NCBI GenBank assembly: GCA_963787285.1
Contig: CAWBCM010000008.1
Location: 295,560-359,559 of the forward strand
DNA from: JAHEJN01 sp963787285
GTDB taxonomy: Bacteria > Actinomycetota > Acidimicrobiia > Acidimicrobiales > JAHEJN01
Length of the DNA: 64,000 bases
Reading direction: 5' to 3'
The notes beneath the pieces are model-generated. The model made no database searches. It worked only from the letters and a program-made list of their open reading frames with translations, and was not told the origin of the DNA. Each line of letters starts with the position of its first letter. The stretch's first letter is position 1. Shown here piece by piece: positions 17,528-27,476 of this stretch. Both the position numbers and the translations under genes were made by a program.

Positions 17528-20500
17528 GTGGCGAGCGAGGGTACCAACTTCGACGGACCGCTTCCCGACCCCGTCGCCGGTTCGGAGCTCACCCGGGGTC
17601 AGATGCTGCTGTGGGCCGGCCAGCAACTGCTGCCCGACACCCCGCTGTACAACATGGCGGCCGCATGGACCATCCACGGACCGTTGGATCGCGACGTCTT
17701 CGTCGAAGCGTTCGCGTCGTTGGTACGTGACGCCGACGCACTGCGAACCGTCGTCGACGTCCACGACGGTGTCCCGATGCAGACGGTGCTCGACGACATC
17801 GCTCATCGGCTTCCGATCATCGACCTGTCGGGTGAACCCGACCCGACCCACGCTGCGGAGCGCTGGGCGCAGCACCGCACCGAGCAGCCCCTCGACATCT
17901 CCCGCCGCAGCTTCGATTCTGCTCTGCTCGTTCTCGCCCGGGATGAGCACGTCTGGTATCTGAACCAGCACCATGTCGTCACCGACGCCTGGTCTCTGTC
18001 GGTCCTCTACACCGCCCTCGCCCGGCACTACGCCGATCGATGCTCCGGCCGCCCCGAGACCCTGGCGATCGAGCCCTACAGCAACTACCTCGTCGACGAG
18101 GAGCGGGCGCGAACCGCTACTCCCGAGCCTGCGCACTGGAAGCGGTTCCGGGGCGCGGCCACCGAAGCTCCGGAGCTCTACGGACACCGTGGCGTGCCCA
18201 CCAGCCACAATGCGCGGCACTCGATCGATCTCGGACCCGACCGTTCCGAGCGGCTCCGAGAGCTGGCCCGACATCCCGATCTGCGGGCACTCACGCTCGA
18301 CCTGTCGATCTTCCGGATCTTCGCCACCACGCTGTTCGCCTACCTCCACCGGATCAGCGGCAACGACGAGATCACCATCGCCACGCCCACCCACAACCGG
18401 ACGAAGCCTGCGTATGCCCGCTCGGTCGGACTGTTCACCGAGGTCTTCCCCCTCGGTGTCGTGGTCGAGTCTGGGGAGACCTTCCGATCCCTGTTCACCA
18501 AGGTGCAGGCCGAGACCGATGCCTACCTGCGGGCGGTCGGGCCCGGCCGCAGCGACGCCGAGCTCAACCGCGGCGCGAGCTGTGTCCTCAACGTGCTCCG
18601 CGCCGGCTTCGACGACTTCGACGGCCGGCCGGTCTCGGTGCGATGGCTGCATCCCGGCCACGTCGATCCCGCCCATCAGCTCCGACTCCAGGTTCACGAC
18701 CTCGGCCGCACCGGTCGCTACCAGCTCGACTTCGACGTCAGCACCGACGTCTTCGACGATCGACTCGCCCACCGGGCCCAGGGGCACTTCCTGCGCCTGC
18801 TCGACGCGTTCCTGGTCGACCCCGACGGCTGTATCGGTCAGGTCGACCTGCTGTCCGAAGAGGAGCGCGAGGAGATGCGCCCGGCCCTGCCGTCGGGGCT
18901 GGCCCCGCCGCCGGTACCGAGCGTTGTCGAGCTGTTCGCCGACCAGGTCGCCTCCGTCCCCGACGCCGCCGCCGTTCGCCTCGACGAGCGGGTCATCACC
19001 TTCCGGGAGCTCGACGGGCTCGCGGCGGGTCTCGCGGCCGAGCTCGGCCGCCGCGGCATCGGCCCAGGTGCAACGGTGGGGGTCGGCACGCCCCGCTCGA
19101 TCGAAGCAGTGGTGGCGATGCTCGGCACGCTCATGGCCGGGGCGGCCTACGTGCCGATCGACCAGCGGTGGCCCGAGGAACGGGTGGGCATGATCCTCGA
19201 CGATGCCGGCGTGACGCTCACCCTCACCGGGGTGGAACGACCGGTCGGTCTGCCCGCCGACGCCGATCATCTGGTGGTGGCGACGAACGGTTCGGGATCC
19301 ACCACCCCGCGACCGCCAACGCCACCGGCCGAGGCAACGGCCTACGTGATGTACACCTCGGGTTCCACCGGTCGGCCCAAGGGAGTGGTCATCCACCACG
19401 ACGCACTGGCCAACTACATCGAGTGGGCTCGCCGGCACTACGGCGGCGGGCGTCCCCTGAGCTTCCCCCTCTTCTCTCCGCTCACCTTCGACCTGACCGT
19501 GACATCGATCTTCGTGCCGTTGTGTTCCGGCGGCACGATCGTCGTCTATCCCGAGACCGGCTCCCGCGCCGACACGGCCGTGCTCCGGGTGTTCGACGAC
19601 GACCTCGTCGATGTGGTCAAGCTCACGCCGTCGCACCTGGCGCTGCTCGACGACCGGCAGCTGGCCGGAGTCTCCCGAATCTCCCGACTCATCCTCGGTG
19701 GTGAGGACCTGCCGACTCATCTGGCCCGGCGGGTCTGGCAGGCCCTCGACGGCAGGGTCACCATCGACAACGAGTACGGGCCCACCGAGGCGACGGTCGG
19801 TTGTGTGGTCCACACCTTCGATCCGAGCACGGACACCTCGGGCTCGGTTCCCATCGGACGCGCCATCGACAACATGGCCGCGTACGTCTTGGGCGACGGC
19901 GGAAACCTGCTGCCCGCCGGTGTCGTCGGCGAGCTCCACCTCGGCGGTATCGGGCTGGCTGCCGGTTACTGCAACCGGCCCGAGCTCACCGCAGAGCGGT
20001 TCGTCACCAACCGTCTCCTCGGCGATGCCGTGTTGTACCGAACGGGCGATCGGGCACGGCGACGCCTCGACGGCACCCTCGAGTACCTCGGCCGCAACGA
20101 CGATCAAGTCAAGGTCCGCGGTGCACGCGTCGAGCTCGGCGAGGTCGAGTGGGCCATCGCCGCCCATCCCGACGTCACGGCCGCGGTGGCCGCAACCGCC
20201 CACCGCACCATGGCGGTCACGTCCACGGGCGAGACGATCCACTGCGCCCGTTGTGGACTCGCCTCGAACTATCCCGGCGCCTCCTTCGACGAGAATCGGG
20301 TGTGCGGTCAGTGCCGCTCGTTCGACTCCTACCGCGACCGAGCCGAGGCGTACTTCACGTCCATGTCCGAGTTGCGGGCGATCTTCGACCAGGCCCGCTC
20401 CGACCGCACCGGCGACTACGACTGCATCGCCCTGCTGAGCGGCGGCAAGGACAGCACCTACGTCTTGTGCCAGCTCGTCGACATGGGCCTCGAGGTGCTG

Positions 20501-23086
20501 GCGTTCACCCTCGACAACGGGTTCATCTCCGAGGAGGCGAAGGCCAACATCGCCCGGGTCACCGACACGTTGGGGGTCGACCACGTGTTCGGGTCGACCC
20601 CGGCGATGAACGAGATCTTCGTCGACAGCCTCAATCGTCACTGCAACGTGTGCCAGGGCTGCTTCAAGACCATCTACACCCTCAGTACTCAGCTGGCGGT
20701 CGACAAGGAAATCCCGTTCATCGTCACCGGGCTCTCGCGGGGGCAGTTCTTCGAGACCCGCCTGACCGAGGAGCTCTTCACCGAGCTCGACATCGACGTC
20801 GACCAGATCGACCAGACGGTGCTCGAGGCCCGCAAGGCCTACCACCGGGTCGACGATGCCGTGCACCGGCTGCTCGATGTCAGCGTCTTCGAGAACGACG
20901 ACGTGTTCGAACAGGTTCGGTTCGTCGATTTCTACCGCTACTGCGCCGTCGAGCTCGACGAGCTCCTGGCCTACCTCGCCGAACGGGTGCCGTGGATTCG
21001 TCCGAGCGACACCGGTCGATCGACCAACTGCCTGATCAACGACGTCGGGATCTACATCCACACCCGAAACCGCGGCTTCCACAACTACACGCTTCCCTAC
21101 AGCTGGGACGTCCGCATGGGCCACAAGCAACGCGACGAGGCGCTGGCCGAGCTCCAGGACGACATCGACGTCGAACGCGTGCACGCCATCCTCGAGGAGA
21201 TCGGCTATCACGACGACACGTCGTCGGGTGGCTCGGTCACCCAGCTCGTGGGCTACTACGTGGCGGGGCAGGACATCCCGTCGTCCGAGCTTCGCGACCA
21301 CGTAGCGGCGCGGCTGCCCGAGGCGAGCATCCCGTCGCATTTCGTGCGGCTCGACGAGATTCCGCTGTCGGCCAACGGCAAGGTCGACCGGCGCACCCTG
21401 CCCCAGCCCGCTTCGAGTCGTCCCGAGATCGAGACGGCTTACGTTGCCCCGACCACCGATGCCGAGCGGGCCATGGCCGCCATCTGGTGCGAGGTCCTCG
21501 GCCTGGAGCGGGTCGGGACGCGCGACGACTTCTTCCAGCTGGGCGGCGACTCGATCATGGCCATACAGATCGTGGCCCGTGCCCAGCGTGTCAGCCTCAC
21601 GCTGACGCCTGCCGAGCTCTTCGACGCGCCGAACATCGAGGCGCTCGCCGCCGCTGCAGCGTCGGCCATCCATGAGGTCGACCAGCTCCCCATCGACGGT
21701 CCGGTCGGTCTCACGCCTGCCCAGCTCTGGCTCTTCGATCAGGACCAGCCGACTCCCGAGCTCTGGAACCAGGTGCTGTGGGCATCGGTTCCCGAGGGGT
21801 TCGACGAGTCATCGATCCGGGCTGCGCTCGATCGGTGCGTCAACCACCACGGTGCGCTGCGTCAGGCCTTCTTCCGGGACGCCGCCGGTGAGTGGCAGTC
21901 GGAGATCCGCGGCGACTGCTCACTCGTAGACCTGCGGGTCGAGGACGTGACCGGTCTCGACGACGACGCTCGGGCCGCGCGGCATCGAGCGGTCGAGACC
22001 GAGCGGAACGCAGGCTTCGATCTCGGTCGCCCTCCGCTACTGGTCGCCGCCCTGTTCCACGACGACCACGGCGACGATCTCCTCCTGCTGGTGGCCCACC
22101 ATCTCATCGTCGACGCCGTGTCGTGGTCGGTGCTGCTCGACGACCTCGGCGCCGAGAATCTGCCGCCGGCCACCGGGTCGCTGCGCCGCTGGTCGCTTGC
22201 CCTCGCCGAGCTGGCCACCACCGAGCTGTCCGAGGAGGCGGCCCATTGGCGCCACGTCGCCGGCCGCGACCTGCCCGCGGTCCCCCGAGATCACGACGGG
22301 TCGACTGCGGCCACCGTGGCCACCGAGTCGACGGTGACCATCGAGTTGTCCCGCCGGGTGAGCGACGATCTCTCACAGCGGGCTCCGGCGATGGGCCGCA
22401 TCACGGTCCACGAGCTTCTCGTCGCCGCTCTGGCCCAGACGCTCGGCGTCTGGATGGGGTCCGACGGTGTGCGGTTGTTCGTGGAGGGTCACGGGCGCGA
22501 CCTTCTCTCCCGACCCGACGTGTCGCGAACCATGGGCTGGTTCACCAGCATCTACCCCGTGGCCCTCGACATCCCGACGAATCGACCGCCGGGAGCCGTG
22601 GTCGCCGCAGTGAAGGACCAGCTGCGCTCCCTGCACGGCAGTGGCGGCAGTTACGGGGTACTGCGGCATCTCGCCGCTCCCGGGCAACGGAACGAGCTGG
22701 CGGTCGCCCAGCACCGGCACGTGTTGTTCAACTACCTGGGCCGGGTCGATCCGCTGGATACCGCCGGTGACCGCTTCCGTGCCGTTCGGCCGCTCGATCT
22801 CCATCGGGGCCCCGCCGTCCGCCGACCCTTCCTCCTCGAGGTGACCGCTCGATTCGTCGAGGGACGACTTCGCGTCGCCTGGTCCTACAGCACCGACTGC
22901 CACCGCGAGGCGACGATCCTCGGCCTCGCCGAGCGGTTCTCGGCCACCATCGAATCGCTGGTGGCCGCCTGCCTCTCCGGCGACGGCGCCACCGCCACGA
23001 GCAGCGACTTCCCGTTGGCGAACCTCGACGATCGCAAGCTGGGGCTGCTTGCCGGTCTGCTCGACCCGGCCCCCGGCGACACGTGA
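17528..23086 (+). CDS. NRPS module 1: C-A(interrupted by PP-loop ATPase)-PCP-E
   Basis: 1852-residue synthetase. The C domain (about 10-455) has HHVVTDAW at 148-155. The A domain (about 466-895, then 1236-1290) has YTSGSTGRPKG near 608, YGPTEATVG and the A10 Lys at 1285. By alignment to GrsA its pocket reads DLTKIGEVGK, an Asn-type code. Between motifs A8 (RGARVELGEVEWAI) and A9 lies an insert of about 330 residues with CARC (906-909), CGQC (926-929), SGGKDS (971-976) and CNVCQGC (1039-1045), resembling WbpG-type N-type ATP pyrophosphatases. The PCP serine is 1342 (GGDS). A terminal epimerisation domain has HHLIVDAVSW (from 1524), VEGHGRD, MGWFTSIYPV and FNYLGR. The frame is intact over 5.5 kb. 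Predicted role: incorporate a D-Asn-derived residue that may be modified by the insert. Confidence 0.9.
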   Translation: MASEGTNFDGPLPDPVAGSELTRGQMLLWAGQQLLPDTPLYNMAAAWTIHGPLDRDVFVEAFASLVRDADALRTVVDVHDGVPMQTVLDDIAHRLPIIDLSGEPDPTHAAERWAQHRTEQPLDISRRSFDSALLVLARDEHVWYLNQHHVVTDAWSLSVLYTALARHYADRCSGRPETLAIEPYSNYLVDEERARTATPEPAHWKRFRGAATEAPELYGHRGVPTSHNARHSIDLGPDRSERLRELARHPDLRALTLDLSIFRIFATTLFAYLHRISGNDEITIATPTHNRTKPAYARSVGLFTEVFPLGVVVESGETFRSLFTKVQAETDAYLRAVGPGRSDAELNRGASCVLNVLRAGFDDFDGRPVSVRWLHPGHVDPAHQLRLQVHDLGRTGRYQLDFDVSTDVFDDRLAHRAQGHFLRLLDAFLVDPDGCIGQVDLLSEEEREEMRPALPSGLAPPPVPSVVELFADQVASVPDAAAVRLDERVITFRELDGLAAGLAAELGRRGIGPGATVGVGTPRSIEAVVAMLGTLMAGAAYVPIDQRWPEERVGMILDDAGVTLTLTGVERPVGLPADADHLVVATNGSGSTTPRPPTPPAEATAYVMYTSGSTGRPKGVVIHHDALANYIEWARRHYGGGRPLSFPLFSPLTFDLTVTSIFVPLCSGGTIVVYPETGSRADTAVLRVFDDDLVDVVKLTPSHLALLDDRQLAGVSRISRLILGGEDLPTHLARRVWQALDGRVTIDNEYGPTEATVGCVVHTFDPSTDTSGSVPIGRAIDNMAAYVLGDGGNLLPAGVVGELHLGGIGLAAGYCNRPELTAERFVTNRLLGDAVLYRTGDRARRRLDGTLEYLGRNDDQVKVRGARVELGEVEWAIAAHPDVTAAVAATAHRTMAVTSTGETIHCARCGLASNYPGASFDENRVCGQCRSFDSYRDRAEAYFTSMSELRAIFDQARSDRTGDYDCIALLSGGKDSTYVLCQLVDMGLEVLAFTLDNGFISEEAKANIARVTDTLGVDHVFGSTPAMNEIFVDSLNRHCNVCQGCFKTIYTLSTQLAVDKEIPFIVTGLSRGQFFETRLTEELFTELDIDVDQIDQTVLEARKAYHRVDDAVHRLLDVSVFENDDVFEQVRFVDFYRYCAVELDELLAYLAERVPWIRPSDTGRSTNCLINDVGIYIHTRNRGFHNYTLPYSWDVRMGHKQRDEALAELQDDIDVERVHAILEEIGYHDDTSSGGSVTQLVGYYVAGQDIPSSELRDHVAARLPEASIPSHFVRLDEIPLSANGKVDRRTLPQPASSRPEIETAYVAPTTDAERAMAAIWCEVLGLERVGTRDDFFQLGGDSIMAIQIVARAQRVSLTLTPAELFDAPNIEALAAAAASAIHEVDQLPIDGPVGLTPAQLWLFDQDQPTPELWNQVLWASVPEGFDESSIRAALDRCVNHHGALRQAFFRDAAGEWQSEIRGDCSLVDLRVEDVTGLDDDARAARHRAVETERNAGFDLGRPPLLVAALFHDDHGDDLLLLVAHHLIVDAVSWSVLLDDLGAENLPPATGSLRRWSLALAELATTELSEEAAHWRHVAGRDLPAVPRDHDGSTAATVATESTVTIELSRRVSDDLSQRAPAMGRITVHELLVAALAQTLGVWMGSDGVRLFVEGHGRDLLSRPDVSRTMGWFTSIYPVALDIPTNRPPGAVVAAVKDQLRSLHGSGGSYGVLRHLAAPGQRNELAVAQHRHVLFNYLGRVDPLDTAGDRFRAVRPLDLHRGPAVRRPFLLEVTARFVEGRLRVAWSYSTDCHREATILGLAERFSATIESLVAACLSGDGATATSSDFPLANLDDRKLGLLAGLLDPAPGDT
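20216..21217 (+). other. Embedded WbpG-like PP-loop ATP-pyrophosphatase domain within the A domain
   Basis: Codes for about residues 897-1230 of the NRPS. It starts with a CxxC...CxxC zinc-ribbon-like module, then YDCIALLSGGKDSTYVLCQL, the PP-loop that binds and cleaves ATP to AMP and PPi. A CNVCQGC cluster follows at the position where WbpG/PseA-like proteins carry a CxxC. It closes with an Asn/Tyr-rich segment including GFHNYTLPYSWD. The frame and base composition match the flanking A domain, so it is a genuine in-frame insertion. Known WbpG-type enzymes use ammonia to convert an acetamido group to an acetamidino group; activity on a carrier-bound amino acid is inference. Confidence 0.85.
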
Positions 23087-26000
23087 GCCCCGCTGGCCCT
23101 CGGCTCGACAACGTCGAGGACGTCTATCCCCTCACTCCCCTCCAGGAGGGGATGCTGTTCCACACCATCGTCGACGACGATTCGGGTGTCTACGTCGACC
23201 AGATCGTGGCGCGAATCGACGGCCCCCTCGACATCGCCCGATTCCCGCGACGCCTGGGCCGGTGTGGTCGCCCGTCACGACGCGCTGCGCACGGCCTTCG
23301 TGTGGGACGGCCTCGACGAGCCGCTCCAGGTGGTCCGGGCCCACGTCGATCTCGAATGCACCGAACCCGACTGGTCCGAGGAGTGGCCGACCCTCGATGA
23401 CCAGAACCAAGCGTCACCGCCTCGACGAGCTCCTCACCACCGACCGGGCTCGCGGCTTCGACCTTGCCGTCGCCCCGCTCATGCGTCTGCACGTGTGGCC
23501 CGACGACGCGACGGGATGGCGGCTGATCCTCACGTTCCACCACCTGATCGTCGACGGTTGGTCGACTCGCCTCGTCCTCGACGAGGTCTTCGCGATCTAC
23601 CGGGCGAACGATGCCGACGCCGCCGGCCTGGGCACCCCGATGCGCTACCGCCAGTACGTGGCCTGGCTCGGCGAACGGGATGCCGCGGCTGCCGAGCAGG
23701 CATGGAGGAGCGAGCTGGCGGGCTTCACCACGCCGACCCCGTTCGTCGCGACCCGACCCCCACCGGTCGACGGTCGAGCCGGTCAACAGCTCGATCGGCA
23801 TCTCGACCCAGGGCGCACCGCAGCACTCCGTTCCTTCGCGGCATCGCACCGGCTGACCCTCAGCACGATCGTGCAGGGGGCATGGGCGATCACCTCGGCC
23901 CGCCAGGCTCGAACCGACGACGTCGTGTTCGGGGTGACCGTCTCGGGCCGCCCACCGGCGCTCGCCGGGATCGAACAGGCCGTCGGCCTGTTCATCAACA
24001 CGGTGCCGAAACGGGTACAGATCCCCGCCGATGCGACCGTCGGTGAGTGGCTCCGCGGACTGCAACAGAGCCGGCTGCAGCTTCAGGACCACGACTCCTC
24101 GTCGCTGGCCGACATCCAACGATGGAGCGACGTGGCTCCCGGCCGGTCGTTGTTCGACAGCATCGTCGTGTTCGAGAACTACCCGGTCGCGGCCGACGAT
24201 GCGCCGACGACACAAGACGTGGCCCTCGGCGAGCTGCACTTCCACGAACACAGCAACTACCCGCTCGCCCTGCTCGTCCTGCCGGGCGAAGAACTCCATC
24301 TGACCGCGATCTACGACGGCACCCGATTCGACGAATCGTGGATCTCCCTCCTCCTCGACGACCTGTGCCTCGTGCTCGAGCGACTCGTCGAGGCGCCCGA
24401 TCGCCGGCTCGGGGAATTGTCGCTCGTAGGTCCCGCCGACCGGGAACTCCTCCGCACCCTGAACGAGACCTCGGTTGCCGCCCCCTCGGCTCAGGTCGTC
24501 CACGACCTCATCGAGGCGGCCGCCCGACGACGACCGGAGCACCCGGCCATCGTCTCGCCGGCCGGAACCATGACCTACGGCGAGCTCGAGCGTCGAGCCA
24601 ACGGCCTTGCCCGACAACTGGTTGCCGAGGGCATCGGACCCGGCTCACGGATCGGACTCGAGATCGAGCGATCGGCAGAGATGCTCGTCGGCATTCTCGG
24701 CATCCTGAAGGCAGGTGCCGCCTACGTGCCCCTCGATCCGACCTATCCCGCTGCTCGCAACCAGGCGATCATCGACGATGCCGAGCTGGCCACCGTCGTC
24801 ACCGCCGGCGATCTTCCCCCGCCCAGCACCGACGGACCGGCGGTCGATCGCTCCGGTGACCACACGGCCTACGTGATCTACACGTCGGGCTCGACGGGTC
24901 GGCCGAAGGGCGTCCCGGTGACCCATCGCAACCTGGTGCACTCCACGACCGCCCGCGACCATCACTACGGGTCGGGCCCCGAGCGCTTCCTGCTGCTGTC
25001 GTCGTTCGCCTTCGACAGCTCCGTCGTCGGTATCTTCTGGACCCTCTGCACGGGCGGCACCCTGGTGCTCCCCGCTCCGGGCCAGGAGCACGACATGGAA
25101 GCACTCGCACAGCTCATCGACGAGCAGGCGGTCACCCATCTCCTCACCCTTCCGACCCTCTACGCCCTGCTGCTCGACCACGACCCGCAGCGGATCGGCA
25201 CGCTTCGGGTGGCGATCGTCGCCGGCGAGGCCTGCCCGGCATCGACGGTGATTCTCCATCGACGATCGCTGCCGACCGCCGAGCTGCACAACGAGTACGG
25301 GCCGACCGAGGCCACGGTCTGGTCGACCGTGCACCGGCTCGACACCGATCCCACCGACGAGCCGGTGGCGATCGGCCGACCGATCGCGAACACCCGTGCC
25401 TACGTGCTCGACCCGGATCACCGCCCCGTGCCGGTCGGTTTCGCGGGCGAGCTGTTCATCGGAGGCGACGGCCTGACCGCCGGGTATCTGGGGAATGATG
25501 CGCTCACGGGCGAGGCCTTCGTCGAGATCGACGTGTGGGGCGACGGTGTCGAGCGCCTGTACCGCACGGGCGATCTGGTCCGCCACCGAGCCGACGGCAC
25601 CCTCGTGTTTCTGGGCCGCGTCGACTCCCAGCTGAAGATCCGCGGTCACCGGATCGAAGCGGGCGAGGTCGAAGCGGCGCTCCGCGAGCTGCCCGATGTG
25701 ACCGAGGCGATCGTGGTCGGCCACGACGCCGGCCCCGGCCGAACTCAACTCGTCGCGTACGTCGAGGGTGCAGGGCTGGGCTCGGTCGGCGACCTCCGGA
25801 CCCTCCTCGATCGACGCCTCCCGGAGTTCATGGTGCCGAGTGTCATCGTGGCGCTGGCGACGGTCCCGCGCCTGCCGAACGGCAAGATCGATCCGACCGC
25901 TCTGCCGGACCCTTCCCTCGCCGCTCAGGATCGCTCGGAGGGCGTCGAGCCACGAACCGAGGCCGAGAAAGCCCTGGCCGCTCTGTGGTCGGAGCTGTTG

Positions 26001-27460
26001 GGCGTCGACACGGTGCACGTCGGCGACGACTTCTTCGAGCTCGGTGGCGACTCGATCGTCAGCATCCAACTCCTCTCGCGAGCCCGGCGGGCGGGCCTGC
26101 ACCTGCGGCCGAGCGACGTCGCGCAGTATCCGACGCTCGAAGCACTCGCCGCCGTCGCGCACGCCCCCGACACTTCGGCGCACGACTCGGGACCCGAGGC
26201 GGGCGAGGTACCGCTGGCACCGATCCAGGAGTGGTTCTTCGATCTCGATCTCGCCGTTCCGGAGCACTGGAACCAATCACAGCTGTTCGAGGTCCCCGCC
26301 GACACCGACGTCGACGCATTCGAGCGGGCGTTCCAGGCCTGCGTCGACCGTCATCCGCAACTGCGGGCCCGCTTCGAGCGCAGACCAGGAGGCTGGCGGC
26401 AATGGATCCCAGAGCGTTCCGAGCCGGCTCCGTTCGTCGAGGTGTTCGACGAGGCTGCGCTCTTCGCCATCCAGTCGGGCTTCGACCTCGCCACGACTTC
26501 GCCGATCGCCGCCTCGTTCTGGCGCCGCCCGAACGAGCCCATCCTCCTCCTGTCGCCGTGCACCATCTGGTCATCGACGTCGTGTCGTGGGGCGTGCTCA
26601 TCGACGACCTGGCGGCGGCGTACCCGCAGGCCGCCGGTGATCACGCCATCGATCTCCCACCGTCGACCAGCTCGTATCGACAATGGGTGGAACAGCTCGC
26701 CGGCAGAGGCGCGGCCGCGCTCGCCCCCGCGACCGCCCTCCCGGTCGACACCGCCGGCGACGGGCCGGGCGACGAGTCGAGCACCCGAACGGCCTCGATG
26801 TCGCTCACCGCCGAACAGACGACGTCGCTGTTGACCGACGCGAACCTGCCCTACCGCACCACGACCGAGGACCTCCTCGTGACCGCCCTCGTTCTCGCCA
26901 TGACCGAATGGACCAACGGGTCCGAAGTGCATCTCGCCATCGAGAGCCATGGCCGACCCGACGATGTCGACACCTCCCGCACGATCGGCTGGTTCACCGA
27001 TGAGTCGACGGCAAGGCTGACGGTCGATCTCGAAGCCGACAAGGCCACCACGATCATGGCGATGAAGGAGCAGCTTCGGGCCGGACGCTACGTCGCCAGC
27101 CCAGGCACGAGCGTCGGCTTCAACTACCTCGGACGGATTCGTCGACCGTCATCCGGAGGGCTGCTGACGCCTCGATCCGGTGCCGATTCGACATCGCGGG
27201 CGCCGCAGAACCGTCGGATCCACCTGATCGAATTCCTCACTGCGGTGAGCGACGATCGGCTGACCGTCGATGTCCACTACAGCGACGCGCGGCACCGAGA
27301 AGAGACGATGACCTCTCTGGTGTCCCGCTTCACCCGCACGCTGATCGAGCTCGTCGAGTGGTGCTGCGCCGCCGACGCCGGTACCTTCACACCTTCGGAT
27401 TTCCCCGAGGCGGGGCTCGATCAGAGCGAGCTCGACGCGTTCCTAGACGACATCCTGTGA
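23083..27460 (+). CDS. NRPS module 2: C-A-PCP-E (three frame breaks)
   Basis: About 1459 codons; GTG at 23083 overlaps the module-1 stop (GTGA). The C domain opens with YPLTPLQEGMLFH, the type found after epimerisation domains (DCL), and has HHLIVDGWS. The A domain (about 24480-25900) has YTSGSTGRPKG, FDSSVVGIFW, EYGPTEATVW and NGKIDPT; its pocket reads roughly DSVTIAEVWK, which I cannot match to a known substrate. The PCP has GGDSIVS (Ser codon at 26052). A terminal E domain has HHLVIDVVSW, IESHGRP, IGWFTDE and FNYLGR. Frame breaks lie near 23246, 23400 and 26558; each is restored by a one-base change and all motifs are preserved, so I read them as sequence errors. Confidence 0.85.
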
Positions 27461-27476
27461 CCACGAACGATCACCG

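Noticed and set aside
17306..21673. A 1455-residue open frame on the minus strand opposite NRPS module 1
   Set aside because: It is antisense to a well-motifed NRPS; long open shadow frames are expected at this GC content, and its composition shows no known domain.
23083..27460. NRPS module 2 naturally split into separate proteins
   Set aside because: Breaks fall inside C and E domain motifs, not between domains, so split subunits would not fold.
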